The notes: generated from the sequence alone by a model not told the origin. Shown: positions 22,335 to 35,900, numbered from the stretch's first letter. The stretch: DNA of 64,000 bases from Angiostrongylus vasorum (GCA_018806985.1 JADANN010000369.1:2546501-2610500); one strand, 5' to 3'. Translations and numbers: made by a program.

Positions 22335-22715
22335 CTCCCAACGGTTAACCGTCTCATCGTGGCTGGAAGGTGTTCCTGGGTTTCGGGTTGCGATGTACAG
22401 CGAGGGGGATTCGCCCTCCTTGCAGGGTCTCCCATGCTGAGAAGGAGTCCGGCATTACTATCAGGAAGCCCAATTAACAGTAAACCAATGCCAGGATCTA
22501 CCACCGTCCTAGTTTCAAACCAGTCGCGTAGTGGCAAATCTCTGATCCACAAGGGCCGTTAGTGCCTGTGGTGTTGACAACCTGGGGGCACACTTTAGCC
22601 TAGCTGACCTCGGAACTCCAGGGAACCACAATGGCTAAATCGGCAAAACTCCGAAAAAATGGAAAATGTGCTGGGGATCACACAACCAGTGAAGACGGGC
22701 TATCCAAATATCCAT
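22335..22715 (+). mobile_element. SINE2 copy
   Basis: CTCCCAACGGTTAACCGTC and TCATCGTGGCTGGAAGGTG at the left; AACCAGTGAAGACGGGCTAT and CCAAATATCC at the right. Confidence 0.88.
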
Positions 22716-22719
22716 ATAA

Positions 22720-23490
22720 TTATCAACATCGTGTAAGCTAATCCAAGAATGTATGTAGTTACAGTTCTGTATTATCCCCTGCAATTTTGCACAATGACCC
22801 ATTATTTGCTAGTAAAACTGTTGTGAACTGCACGAGTAGATAAATACAATGAATGAGTTCTACCATCGCTGGCGGATACATTCTTGCATCCTTCTCTCCA
22901 GCGATACTCTCTTATTATGGAACTTCTTCAGAAGAGCACATGTCCGGAAAACATTTCCATATTCGAAGTTTTCTTGTAAACTAGCCGATGCTTGGTACGA
23001 CATCTGCGTTGAAAAGGTTCTCTATTGAAGGCAAAGAAGTTTAGGAAAAAACTGCACAGCTAAAAGAACAGTGGGAACAAAACTGTGATAGATGATAGAC
23101 GACTGTGGTCATTCAACTCGGTGCTTTATGGCACGCACAGGTATTCTTGGTAACTGCAAGAAGACCAGGTCGAGATAAGTCATTTAGCAAAAGTTGTATT
23201 GTAGTGACTCAGCTTCATGGCGGTGAAAGTCCTCTGATTGATGTGTCTTTGGCTGCTAGCGAAGCCTAGGGAATTACGTTGGCTCTCGCACAATCTGGGA
23301 CGATAGATGGCGACTGACATGGATATCGACAGAGGGAAGTGAAGGAAGTGGTGAGACGTTTCATCCTTTTCTGTGAACAGAACCTCTATCAGTAACATAT
23401 GTGTCACTGTAGGCGCTCGGGATTGGCGACGCTGCTGAATTCGTGCCATAAGTTCCTTCCAGCTGTTGTGATTTCACAAATATTTTGAGC
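22720..23490. other. Intergenic stretch with nothing assigned
   Basis: About 770 bp between a SINE2 and an inverted SINE3. A minus-strand open frame (23180-23449) has no homology I recognise. AT-rich; no repeat identified. Confidence 0.4.
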
Positions 23491-23494
23491 TGTT

Positions 23495-23905
23495 CCTTCT
23501 TCAACAACCACAATGATGAGATATTTGTAAGACTCCGGACCGCAGGTGTCTGCGGTGGTTCATCACCACACCATGCGGGTCCTTCGTTTCGGCTGTCTTT
23601 CAGCTAGTTTTCTGTCAATCAGTGCCATCTGCAATCATTCGCCAACGGGACTGATTTGGTAAGCCCAAATCGGTATTGAACCTAGTTAAGCTGAGGATGC
23701 TGATGGCATTGATCGATAGGAAACTGACTGAGGGACTGATGAAACGAAGGACTTGCATGGTGTGGTGCTGAACGCGCTAGCCCTCGTAAAGTTTAGGAAC
23801 GCGTTCGTTCCACACCACAGACACCTACGATCCGGAGTTTTACAAATATCTCAGCATCATTGTGGTTGAGTCACACATAATACCTCGCCGTGAAAAAAAT
23901 GTAGT
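23495..23905. mobile_element. SINE3 inverted dimer (foldback)
   Basis: Left arm (23500-23680) reads from GATGAGATATTTGTAAGACT to CATCTGCAATCATTCGCC in minus orientation. Right arm (23700-23895) reads back from GCATTGATCGATAGGAAACT to AAATATCTCAGCATCATTG in plus orientation. Tail CGCCGTGAAAAAAATGTAGT follows. Confidence 0.8.
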
Positions 23906-24348
23906 AGGCAGCGAACAAAAAGGTTAACATTCTTCAGCAGTTCCGCAACCTCCACTTCCCGCCAGCAGTACGTCGGGCAGTGAATCGTTCCCTCATGCAT
24001 CGATCGGCGTCACGTGCGCGGTTTTCGGATGCGGGCGCGTTTACCCTGCGGTCGTTGTGCTCAGGCGTTCTCGCCATCCGCACGTTCCACATCGTCCGTT
24101 GGCTTCGTGTTGTTCTGTGCTTTGTTTCTGGATGAGTCGTCCATAAGACTACCTGTACAATATTCTTGGTCGGTCCAGTTTCGTATTGAATGGGAGGCTG
24201 GATTTCGTCATTTTTCAAGTTGGAAAATTTTCTTTACAAACCGAAACAGCTGTCAATTGGAACTGTCGGTAGTTCTAATGCTTGTTATAGTCAGATTTGA
24301 TCCTGTTGCATTCTTCAGTTTCCCTGACTCTCCATTTTTCTGTTTTAG

Positions 24349-27300
24349 TGGGATTCTATCTTAGGTGATCCCAACCGTGATCCATTTGTGCTACTCTCAG
24401 CTGCTGCAGAAATCGCCGCCCTACATAGGATGGAAAATATGGTGGGTTTTGAATGCATATTTATTTATTTTCTTCCCTCCAAACGATTTACCGCCTTGTC
24501 ATGGCTAGGAGGTGTCTCTGGGTGTGGGGTTGCGTTGTACCGTGGGAAGATTATCTTCCCAGCAGGGTCTCCCAAGCTGAGAAGGAGTCCGGCGTTCTCA
24601 TCAGGAAGCCCACCTAAGAGTAAACCAATACCAGGATCCGCCACCGTCCTGGTATCAAGCTAGTGGCATGGTGGCAAATCTCACTCTGATCCACAAAGGC
24701 GGCGACTGCTTGTGGTGGTGGTGATGACCGATGTTCTAGGGCAGACTTTGACTAGACTTACCTCGGGACTCCAAGGGACCACACTGGCTAAACCAGCAAA
24801 ACTCCGAGAAAGTGGAAATTATGCTGAGGCCTGCACAACCAGTGAGGTCGGGCTATCCAAGTATCCAAATTATTTTCTTTGCAAATGACACCGGGCTTCT
24901 CTGATTAGCTTTAGAGTTTTGCAGGCTTCATCTGAGCATGTAACCACTCATATGAATGCAGGGCAGGCACCCTCTAGTTTTTTCGACACCGATGTGGTAC
25001 GGTTTCAGTTTGGAATTTGTTTGATTTGTTTTGAAATACCATATTTTTTGTCTAGTTCTATCTAGATTTGTAATCCCATATTAAATGATTGGATGGACCA
25101 TGGTTTTTCTTTAATAGTAAATCAGAACGTTTGAAGGAGGAAGCGTTGACTAACTTCGTGGGCGACGAGAGAGAAGAATCGAGTAATTCGGACTCTGATG
25201 CATCTTCTCATGAATCTTGTTCTCCTACCGGTAGTCTTTTTCGACCGAACACCTTCAAGAGGAACAACAAATGGCTATCCTTAGATCGTATGATAGTTGG
25301 AGATGAAAAGGTTTGAACTCGATGCTTTTGTTTTTCACTATGGTAGGCATTGAACTATTATCGTTAGGTGATTTTCCGACCGGTCAGATATCAGGAAGAG
25401 GCTAACCTATCATCTGAGGTGAAATATATGTGGAATTCAACGTACCTGCAAAAATAACGTGAAAATTCGCTTTAGAAATAACAGTGAAATGGAAACTGTG
25501 CTCGAAAAATTCTCAATAAGTACGAACCATTAAACTACAAATACTTATACATAGGTATCGTTTTGAAAGGTACCATTAGTCAGGCTCTCGAACTGTAAAT
25601 GAAGTGAACTTCTGACTACTGTATTTGCCATGTTTCGTGACTTTCCGATTAACGTAGTGATGCCAACAAACTAGCGCTTCATCTACGTTTCGTTTTAACT
25701 ACCAAGGGGATGAAAGACTTCATTCTTTGTGAATTCGTTAGACTTTTTGCCTTAGTGAACAGGGCATAATTCCTTTTAATGGATTATGTCTACGATTACG
25801 TTTCGTATTGTGTATGTCACGGTTAAGGCGTTTCGTGAACTTCGTGAAGAGATTCAATGCAGCTGTTATGGGTGGTCTTCGGCATCGACGAGCATCGCAG
25901 AACTCTGTTCTCATCGCGAGATTCTTAAGCCACGTGGAGGCAGTTCGATGTGTCCAGGGATCAAAACTGTCGTCGTTAACCAGTAAGCTACATATTTCAA
26001 TAAAATTCCATGTATCATTAAGAATTTTAGGAATAAAAAAGTTCAGAAAGAGAACTTCTCAGTGATTCGTCACTATGAGTTCAACTCTTAGCTGTGGCAT
26101 TAAATTGTTAATGTGGCCGTTGTTCTATGGTTATAAGGATTCATTTCCCACTGTTTAGGTTCCTTCCTAATTGTCGACGATTAGTGGATAAATTGAAATC
26201 GAAGTCTTTCTGTTGTCAGTTCGTGAAAGGCGGTAGTGAACTTCTCGTCGCTAGTCAAGGTGAAAACTTTGTATCACAATATTCCTTCCCTGAAATCGTC
26301 GAATGTCTAGGTTTAGAACTTTGAGTTTGTTTCTGTAAAGTTGATTTAGAAGAGCTAAGCACTGTCGTGGTTTTATGATGTGGTAAAGAACGTGGAAGTG
26401 TTAATTTTCTCATGAAATATTTTCAGATGGACGTATAAGGTTCTTCCAACAATGTGGCCCAAGAGATCGTTACTTGTTAAAAAACGCAATACAAGTAATC
26501 ATTTTCTTAATTATAAGATATCCAGTAAAAAAGAAAAATTTGGAAATTTCCTATGTTCACTAGGTTCCACTGACAAGTTGGTCTATCCTCGATGTCGCCA
26601 TGAATCCTGTAGGAGATGCACTCTGCTACGGAACATGGAGGAGCTCAGTATTTTATGCACGTTTATTCGAACCCACACCAGATAATCCCACTGGTGTTTT
26701 GTGGACCGAACTCGATATCCCTAATCAGGATACGTAAGTCTCTAAGGTTTTGGTGGTTATATTTACGCTGTAATATTGGAAGTCCTGATGCTCTCGCCTA
26801 CTGATCTTCTTTAGTATTCTACGTGAATGTCTTTTTTTTCTGATTTCCACAAATAATGGGACTATATCTATCTGGATTTCCTTGAAATTATCGTTTGTGC
26901 CGTTGAAGTAAATGATTTTGGAACATACTGTAGACTTGAAACCGTGCACTACGATGGTCATCTCTAAATTGCTTTGAAATTAGATAGCGTTCTCCTAATA
27001 CTATTGTATTCAGTACTATGGCAGTGTTTTCATTGCGGTTTTCACAAAAAGGACACGAGATTCTCTGTGGAGGTTCGGACAGAAGCCTACATATTTTTGA
27101 TCTGGAGTCAATGACTAGGGTTAGCCATTTTATTCCCCAGTGTCGAATAGTTCTTGGTACACTATTAAATGAAAATATAGAACCTGCACTTTAAGAAGAT
27201 TAATTTTTAGATTGTTGCGATTAGTAATGCACATGGTGACGACGTTAATGCTGTGTGCTATGGTGATACAGACTCTCATCTTCTCTATAGTGGAGGTGAT

Positions 27301-29409
27301 GATGGACTTGTTAAGGTATGTTGCTCGCTGGTGTGGAAGACTTATCTTCTAATTGTTTGTTAAGTTCTCCTTCAAACACAAACGGCAAAATTGAGAACTA
27401 AAAGAAAAGTTTGAATGAGTAGTGGAAGTCCTTTGGGATTCCTACACTTCTCACGTTTTTATCTGCAGGTGTATGACCGCCGTGCCCTTGGCGAGTTGGA
27501 TCACCAACCTGTAGGTGTGTTCGCTGGTCACCGTGACGGTATCACATATATTGACGCTCGAGGAGATGCCAGGTTATTTGTACAATACAGTTTCATCGTA
27601 GAAGGGTAAAGGCATAATGCGGTCGGCACTAATCTCTGACCGTCGCACTACACTGGACTGTTACTTTGCAACTGTTATACCCTGTTTATCTAGGAGATTA
27701 TGGTACAAGGAAACATTTCGAAATCTCTTTTGGTAATCAGTTGACCTTAAGGCATCTCATCAGTAATTCGAAGGATCAAACAATAAAACTCTGGGATTTG
27801 CGTCGATTTTCCAGTTATAGAACTGTGCAAAAGACGTTGTACTGTGTGCGGAAGCAGTCATGGGATTATCGCTGGCAGCCGGCTCCAAATACCAATTATT
27901 TGCCCCTTAAAGGGGACACATCTGTGGTGACATTTCGTGGGCATAGTGTGCTACACACTTTGGTACGAGCGAAGTTTTCTCCAAGTCGAACTGGAAGGCG
28001 GTATATTTATACGGGTTGTGCGCGTGGAGAGGTTATTATTTACGACCTTCTGGCAAGCTCTCCCTCAGGGACGTCCACGTTTGACGCAAGCCTGAATCCA
28101 GTTATTTGTCGTTTACCTGGGCATATGGGGGTCGTTCGCGACGTCGATTGGCATCCGACAAATAACGAAATAGTGACTAGTGCAGTAAGTATTTAAATAG
28201 AGGAGATATCATCGGTTTATTAAGTAAGGTTGTGTCATAAAATAATGACCAGTTTTGAAAAAAAAAGTTTTGGGATGCTGTAGCTCGGCTCAGAATCTCT
28301 CAGAAACAAGTTTATGAGTGGAAACAAGACCACATTTAGAATCCACGTTTTTTTTTGCTATCAAGAATTGGCACAGATTTGTCAAGTTGTGTAGTTAACG
28401 AAATCTTTGAAAGAATTTTTAGCAGCAATTCGCTTGTTGGAGCTTTTCCCAGCTTACGGTTGTCAGTTTTAATAAAGAGGGCGACAGTTGGGTGCCGTGG
28501 GTTGTGGTGAATATGGTAGGTGGAGCAGTAGTACGTTTGTATAATGGATGTGTAGCACTTTCAGTTGGCCACTTCTCAATGCATACCTTACAGTTTTTGG
28601 AGAATTTCATCGCTTATGTGATAGTTCACTTTTTAGTGGTCGTTCCATCAAAACTCTGGACGTTCGGCGTAAATGGAAGAGTCTACCTTAACATTTTTTC
28701 GATGCAAATTCGTCTGTTTCATTTTGGCTCACTCCTTTAACCGCACCTCTTGGGTTATCGAATAGGAACACTTATGATCTAATACCACAATGCAGTCGGG
28801 AAATAGCTCGTTTTTCTGGGTAGATGATGCGAAGCGGAAACTTTCCATTGTGTTTCAAAGATGAACTATTGTTGATTGATCAATGTTAAGTTCGTTTGTA
28901 ACTTCTGTTTCAGCGGGTTAGCATCGATTATCGCCCCTTCAGCTGATTCGATTTTTTTGCTTATTGATCCCTGCGACCTTCATTGTCATCAAGACTTGTT
29001 CTCCATTTGCAAAACTATCTAATTACGCACTATACCTTCCTAACCTTTTTCATGGCTCATGATTTTGTGGTATTTCAAGTGCCCACCGTAAAAATTCTTT
29101 GTTTTTACATAAGTATCGACTACAAAATGTGTTTCTAAGATTTGTGAGGACAAGAACGGCCGTTATTTATAACTCCACAGTTATTGTCTTCCATGAGGGA
29201 ACACAAAATCAATGCCTGTATAGTCTGCGATAGAAGAAAACGATATGTTACTTCAATGGTGCCGTACGAGTTATTTCAACTGTTAGTAGATTAGGTTTCA
29301 ACTAAATCAGGTAATTTATTTTAGCCAAAGTAACTCAATTTCTGGGCAAACCTTATATACATATGTAGGTATATACATATATGTATATTTACATATTTAC
29401 AAGTATATG

Positions 29410-29440
<31 letters not shown>

Positions 29441-31053
29441 TTACGTATATCACCTGTATCACCTATGGCCCGTTGATCGTTTGATCATTGAGTAACTCGA
29501 GCGGGAGCCAGTAAATCTTCTATTTTTCCCTGTCGCTTGCAAGAGCAGCCCAGTGGTTTCTGCTTGCTCTGGGAATTTGTTGAGCATCATATCTTTCTTC
29601 CAGGGTTTTCGTGGTGAACTCTGGCCATCGAGCCGGTGGTCTTCCTGCAGTACGTTTGACATTTTGAGGAATCCAGTCACTGACGGCTCTTCTCCATCGG
29701 TTGTCGTTCATACGCATTACGTGTCTAGCTCACCTTATCTTCGACCGTTTGGCGTACAGAACTGCGTCTTTGTTTTTTGATCGTTGACGCAGGTCGTGGC
29801 TTCCGATCCTTCCCCTTACTTGTGTGACGCTGCATGCTCCTAGCGTCGTCCTTCCGACGGCATCGCTGAATAATCTTTCATTCTGCTTGCGCAGCGACCA
29901 AGTTTCTGACGCATACGTTAGGGCAGGAAATACCGTTGAGTCGAAAAGGTGGGCACGGAGTCGGGTGTTCCTTTTTCTCTTCACTACATCCTCGATGCTC
30001 TTGAAAGCTCTCCAAGCCTCTCGTTTCCTTCTGCTCAACTCTGGATCTAAGTCGTTCATCATGTTGATTTCTCGACCTAGATAGACGTAACTAGAGCATT
30101 CGGAGATATTCGTTCCCTTGAGCGTGATTGGGCATACGAAACCAATGCGTTCCTCATGAACATCGTTTTTGTGAGATTTACTAGAAGGCCGATCTTTCCA
30201 CAGGCTTTATCAAAGTCGGCAAGAATTTGTTTCGCTTGGCTAATGTTTGGTGTCATAAGAACGATATCATCAGGAAAGCGAAGATGGTGTAACTGCCGAC
30301 CATCGATTTTCATTCTCATTCCAATGTTCGCATGACGTTCTGGAAGGTGGCGGTAAATAATTTTAGCGAGATGGTATCACCTTGCTTAACCCCTCTTTTG
30401 ACGTCCACGTTAATATCGTTGTAGAATGGTGATATCTTGGTTGTGAATTTTTTGTACAGCTCACAAAGAATCTTTGTATACTGACTAGGGACTCCCTTAT
30501 TGTCCAGGGCTTCCATGACTGCTTCTATCTCATCTGAGTCAAAAGCTTTCTTTAATCGATAAAAGTGAGATAGAGCCGTCTTTTCTACTCTCGTCATACT
30601 TCAATTAGTCACATGACACATGGTAGTGGTATACATTTATATACATATGTACGTAAATATATATACATATATATATTTATTTTTATTTGACCCGTCTTCA
30701 CGTATACTCTGCGGATCCCAGCATTTCTCACATTCAATTCGTTTCCCCGCATCCGCAGTTCACAAAGAACCTTCCAACTTTAGGTGTGGTTTCGGTTACT
30801 AGTTGAGGTTTTTCCTTCCATGCTGAATGTTGTAGAATGCTGGTCGAGTAGTTCTGTCGGTAGTCGTGAGATAACCAGGGCTGGACCGTTCCCAATTGGA
30901 TTGCAGAGAGTGATTTTTTCTGACAGGTCCGGTACCAATTTCGCGACTCCGGAGAGATCAGAGGTTTGGTTGGACCGGAGCGAAATCGAAAACACCATGC
31001 TTGTGATGACGGACATCACTACCACTGTGTTATCCGCTCCTATATACACATGC

Positions 31054-31086
<33 letters not shown>

Positions 31087-31098
31087 TACTTGCGTATA

Positions 31099-31156
<58 letters not shown>

Positions 31157-32129
31157 AAGTACACTTGTGGATATGTACTTTTTATAGCGGTAGAGCAGTG
31201 TTCTCTATAACTAGGACTTTACCAGGTTTTCAAGATAAGTGTGATAAGTTTAGCTAATGTGTTGAATTGCAAGGGCAAACTATTCTTGGGCACATAGAAT
31301 TGCTGAGATCTGCTTTTTGATTATTTAAACGCTTGAATTTTAAACACTTTTAAATAGCGAACCTTTCGGAAGGATTCTGTGTATTTTTGGAAGGTAAACG
31401 GTTCTCAAACATTCTTGTTAACGAAAAATTATGCGCAGTCATCGAATGACGGGCTGATTCATGAAGGTGTTGAATAACAAAATGATCTATGATGAGATCC
31501 ATAATTCCTTTTGTTATTTGTACAACAAATGGAGTAGCATTGGACCAAGTTTTGTTTTTGAACACTTTGTCAATATATGCTCCCAGACACGTTTTTCGTT
31601 TATAAAATCAACAGAGTTAATATTCAGTGACACGAACCCTGCTTCATTTTGGTTGTTCTCATGTACAAGTTAATTTGTGTTGCCAGTGAATTCCATGCCA
31701 CTTCAGGAAATCCAAGTCAATAGAGAGTTTTGTTAGTTTGTTGTTTACTTATAATCTGAGTTAGAAAATATGGGACAAACAATGAATCATCGATGTTGTT
31801 GAGTGAGTATGAGCATTTGTAACCGATTGCCCCATAATGTAAGTGGTAGATTTTCCATGGTTTTTCTTTACTGGATGCTTTATATTGTTCTTCAGTGGGA
31901 TGGTGTAACGTCCGTATGGAAATGGGACGAACGTTATGATAGTGTCAGATCGTGTCAGACGAATCGAAGGACTGCCGAAGATTCATGTGACGAGTCATAT
32001 AAACCGGTGAGCAAACGTCGGAAAGGTGTGCAGCGCAAGAAATTCGCCCGGCAGTGGCCAGCCGCAACTGCCGGCAAGCACTGGTCGACTACCATTTCAC
32101 ATGTTAACGATTTGTTCTACTCATTTTAG
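24349..32129 (+). CDS. wdr-23: WDR-23 / DCAF11 homologue (CUL4-DDB1 substrate receptor, WD40 protein), 13 exons
   Basis: Known role: substrate receptor of a CUL4-DDB1 ubiquitin ligase; in C. elegans it targets SKN-1 and represses the stress response. Exons: 24349-24441, 24925-24996, 25118-25311, 25368-25418, 25828-25982, 26159-26259, 26427-26494, 26564-26733, 27014-27119, 27211-27315, 27469-27572, 27752-28184, 31896-32129. Phases join from 25368 to the end. Matches to DCAF11: [155 protein letters not shown] and [10 protein letters not shown], that is, seven WD40 blades. The tail is basic ([16 protein letters not shown]). The exons before 25368 are less certain: a Ser/Asp-rich linker, with the 24996-25118 join out of phase. 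AAG acceptors precede 25828 and 27752. The last intron is 3.7 kb and full of repeats. Convergent with the PTR gene. Confidence 0.92.
24480..24878 (+). mobile_element. SINE2 copy, in a wdr-23 5' intron
   Basis: CAAACGATTTACCGCCTTGT and CATGGCTAGGAGGTG at the left; GAGGTCGGGCTATCCAAGTA then TCCAAATTATTTTC at the right. Confidence 0.88.
29385..29445 (+). repeat. (TA)n-rich microsatellite next to the RTE-A 3' end
   Basis: TATATATGTATAT-type repeats directly left of the minus-strand LINE end at 29455, possibly grown from the element's 3' tail. Confidence 0.8.
29455..30600 (-). mobile_element. RTE-A LINE copy 2, 5'-truncated, defective
   Basis: In the last wdr-23 intron, opposite to the gene. Minus-strand reading from 30597: [20 protein letters not shown], then [20 protein letters not shown], then [16 protein letters not shown] (catalytic F-A-D-D is now F-P-D-D), then [17 protein letters not shown]. 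At 29730-30062 it reads [18 protein letters not shown], and at 29520-29717 [17 protein letters not shown]. It begins inside the RT domain, which is typical of 5' truncation at insertion. Frames are broken at about 30315 and 30070. Confidence 0.92.
30705..31045 (-). mobile_element. SINE4 copy, minus orientation, in wdr-23 intron
   Basis: CTCTGCGGATCCCAGCATTT at the left, TGACAGGTCCGGTACCAATT and TCGCGACTCCGGAGAGAT (core) in the middle, ACATCACTACCACTGTGTTA at the tRNA-like end. Confidence 0.75.
31058..31155 (+). repeat. (TA)n microsatellite
   Basis: About 100 bp of TATATA with a few GCGTA interruptions, directly beyond the head of the SINE4 copy. Confidence 0.95.
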
Positions 32130-32933
32130 GTGCACATTTCGAGGTAGCTGTCTTCGAGTACTTATATGTGAATCACTGTTCAACAAAAATAGCAATTGAC
32201 TGTCAATGTTCAGATGTCTTTTTTCGCAAATTTGTTGTGTAGTAGTTCATCAACTGCACATTACTTATTCGAAAGTTAATTGAGCAGTCTTTATGTTAAG
32301 AACTGCAATCCTATGTGGTAGTAAGTCATATGTCTGTGTTGGTACACGGCAGAATACTACATCAAGAATACTGTATTGCTTGATTCACTTTTTGCGGTCT
32401 TAGTTAGTCTGGTATGAACTTAAGCGCACATTATCTTGCCCTGCATAGTCGACATTGGTAGTTCTCCGTGAAGATTTACAACTTATGTGGTTCTTCATGA
32501 AGAGAATAAACGGTTCTACAACGCTGATATCAGATTTGTTATATGGTATTTATACAATCAGATGAGCCAGAAATTCCGCACGTGAAGTTACAAGCACACA
32601 TTAAGGCAATCATGGAGATTTACATAGCAGGCATGGGGTAGTACGTGTAGGAATGGATGTAATCCGTAATGTTCCCGTATACTGATGTCATCTCGTTCAT
32701 ATAAATAATGTGAATACAATAGATCTGTGGGAGTAAAGTGAACAAGAAGAAATGTGAAAAGATGGTGAGGGATTTGGATGATTAGTGTATGAATAAAAGA
32801 AATCTGGTAGGATCTGTTACTGAGGGCTTTAGTTTCTAGAAAGCTCTTTGATAACAGTTTACCGGTAAATGAGGGAGTAAAACGTATTGGTGAAATAATA
32901 GTTCATTCAGGTGTGTGACGAGGACCGTGACAT
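32130..32933. other. Convergent intergenic region wdr-23 / PTR
   Basis: About 800 bp, AT-rich, no repeat family recognised and no coding signal. Should hold the 3' UTRs of both genes. Confidence 0.5.
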
Positions 32934-35900
32934 TCATTCCAGATGTTCCGGTGGTTTCATCGAGTTCCGTGAGCGGTTGTGCATCGCTTCCGATTGCACT
33001 TCGACGGTTTGTGGTGACAACTGAGTGGATGCAGTGAGATTCTGTGTTGGCGATTGGAAAACGTGAAGTGTGCTGTAGTAAAACGATGCTATCGAGTGAA
33101 GTGCGTTAGGTGTCCAGCGCTCGCCGCATTCGAGGGTAGGGCTTCCTTGTGTTAGTGCCGGAGTTACTTTCTCTCTGTCCAGTCCATTTTGAGCACTAGG
33201 ACTCATGAAACAGCAACCTCTAACGAACGTCGACAGAAGAACTGGCAGAAAGACGAGTCCATGCAGAAGACCAATCAAAATCGAGAGCAGTACCGTCTTA
33301 TAAAATGTGATGATCATGTACGCCGGAACATCGGCCAGAACAGACACGGCGATGATCGTCGACATTGCTCCCTGGAATATCACTCATAAAAATCGTTATT
33401 TACCTATTTCCTTGTTTCTCTGTGTTCCACCTCTAAACTATCTGCCGGATCGTAACCCCACTACCATATTAAAAATTGAGCTGCCCCGTCACTATCAAGC
33501 GTTCTCATCCTCGACGGCTTCGTTTTCCAAATTAAACTTGGAATTGAATTGATGGAATTGAAATCAACTATTTGTGTACCCCAGACCAATCCCGTTGATG
33601 GGTGATTGCTGATGGCAGCAATAGGTAGAAAACTAGCTGAGAAAAACGCAAAACGAAGGCCTCCGTGGTGCAGTGTGTAATACGCGAACCCCGGAAAGGG
33701 TAGTTGTGGTTCGATCTGGCCGGGGTCCAAGCTTTGCGAATGTCTCAGCATCGTTGTGGTTTTATTTCAACTATGTTCTTCCATTGTTTGAAACTTGCTG
33801 CACATACTATGTACGTGTAGTGTATATGTATGTGTAACAATGTATTAGTTGAAGTTTGTCACAAAAAGTGGAGTAAGTGTTTCTGTGACCCAGCACAACC
33901 ATCAGAATCTTCATAAGGTTATCGTTTTCGTTTCTATACGGTAAAATTCCGTTCAATGTCAAATTTCAATACTTCTCCGAGGAAGCGGTTCGTATCTACC
34001 TGGCATAACGGCCATCCGAGAGCTGACAGCGCGTCTCTGACCTTGTCGCTTGGTGTGAGTGCATTGGAAACCACATAGCCGTAAGTGATGTGAGCCGCAT
34101 AGTCGACAGAAAACCCAATCGACATAATGATGGTGATCATAGAAATCGCGTCCTGAATCTCTTTCGGAGCTGTGTGCATTAGTTCTGCTGGTAAAATCAA
34201 TCTAATTCAAGGCCAAACGGACAGAGATCTTGAAAGCTATGAAAAATTAAGTCACTGTGTTAAAGCGGTATCTACTTCTTTTTCTTCTTTAAATTGTATT
34301 TGTATTCATTGAAATACTGTGAAATCGTACCAGATTCACATCCCATAGGGTCATGTAGCCTACGACACCGAAGTCAATGGAGGCACATGCCAATGCTACC
34401 CAGAACGCACACATCGGCTGTGGAATGAGTACGAACGCGATCAGCACCATGCACGCGAGCGCGATGACGATGTTCTGCACCTGAAACACACCACGTCCAC
34501 CAAGTACTGCTCCAGTCCTCCCTGTGAGCATGTGCAGCTAAGCGAGGAGGTAGGTTGTCACCTATCTCGAGGTTTATATCGAAATCCAAGCTTTTTTTCG
34601 AACTTTTCACGTCTATTCGTAGTAGAATTCACTGTATTCAGCGTTTCATTTCAGGAGAAATGGAGTTCATTTTACTTGTCGATACTTCGCGATATTTAAT
34701 AGACCGCAATGAGACGGTTTCGAAAAAAAATTTTCTGATCCAAAGTTTTCTACTCATCCTTGCATTGTTTCAACACTGCCCTTCTGGTAGTCTATTAATA
34801 TTCATTATAAAGGAATAAGTTGATATCATCAGAAGTAGGTACTGTACTTCTCGTAGATTGTAGAGCACTCCAGCGGAACACAACCGCTTTTTTGTTACCG
34901 TTAATCTAATACGTCAGTGACATACCGTATTTGGAACGATGATGGCGTACTGATCGGTGAACAACCAAAGTGGCATGAACGTGGTGATATTGTACTCCGG
35001 CCAGCGGCTTGCTACCTGTAACTTTTCAAAATTTGACCCACTATATTCTCTACAACCTCAAGAGCGATTGTGAAGACGTGGATAAGTTCCGATATTAATG
35101 GCTTTTTAAATTCCATTTCAAAAGTACTGTTGTGTAGTATTTCAAAACTGCGCTCGCACTAGGAGATGCATATTTCTAGTCGAATATTTCAAGCCTAGAA
35201 AGCACGACGAAGCTCGTTGTTCTAACGGGTAAAGGAATCAAGATAGAGATGGCGTCAAGTGGAGATTGCAGGAAGTCGTTTCGAACGCAGAGCAGATTAA
35301 GGACTGCTAAAAGTGCAAAGGCTTCACGAAAAAAGAAACGCTGTTTCCATAAGAGATGCCTCTGCCCACATTCGAGTTCACACTAGGCGTTGCTGCAGAG
35401 AAGAATTCGCCGTTCACATTGGCCTCTTCGTCGATTGGAAATTCTTACGAAACTGCGAAGATCTTTCGTCCAGATTAAGCACGCCGGTAGCGAATTCCTG
35501 CTTTCGGCGTTGATCAACCCCTGAGGGATGCACCATGCGTTCGACTCCACTAGACATCGTAGAGGTGACTGACTGCATATCTGGCCTCCACATTGAATTG
35601 CGATAGCCTGCGACGTATCAGGCCATTGCTGCTATCCTCTCAGATCAGTCCGGTACTAATTTTCCAACTCCGGAGAGATGGAAGGATTGATGGGTCCGAG
35701 TGTGACATCGAACTAGCTATCGACCAAGTGTGTTTTCCAAGTTACCTCAAGTCACCACTGCACTATACCTGCACAAGGATTCGATGAATCTGGAATTATT
35801 TGTTATCATATAACAGACAGGAATAAAACGCCCACTTCTCTGAATAACAGAGTTGCGTCCTTCTGGTCCTTAGTAGCTGAGATGTCATACATCCCTATCA

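Noticed and set aside
24014..24364. 116-codon frame upstream of wdr-23
   Set aside because: The frame crosses a TTTTAG acceptor at 24348 and disagrees with the exon frame after it; the GC-rich start may be 5' UTR or promoter.
30784..31257. 157-codon open frame
   Set aside because: It runs through a SINE4 copy and then encodes Tyr/Ile repeats from a (TA)n microsatellite; not a gene.
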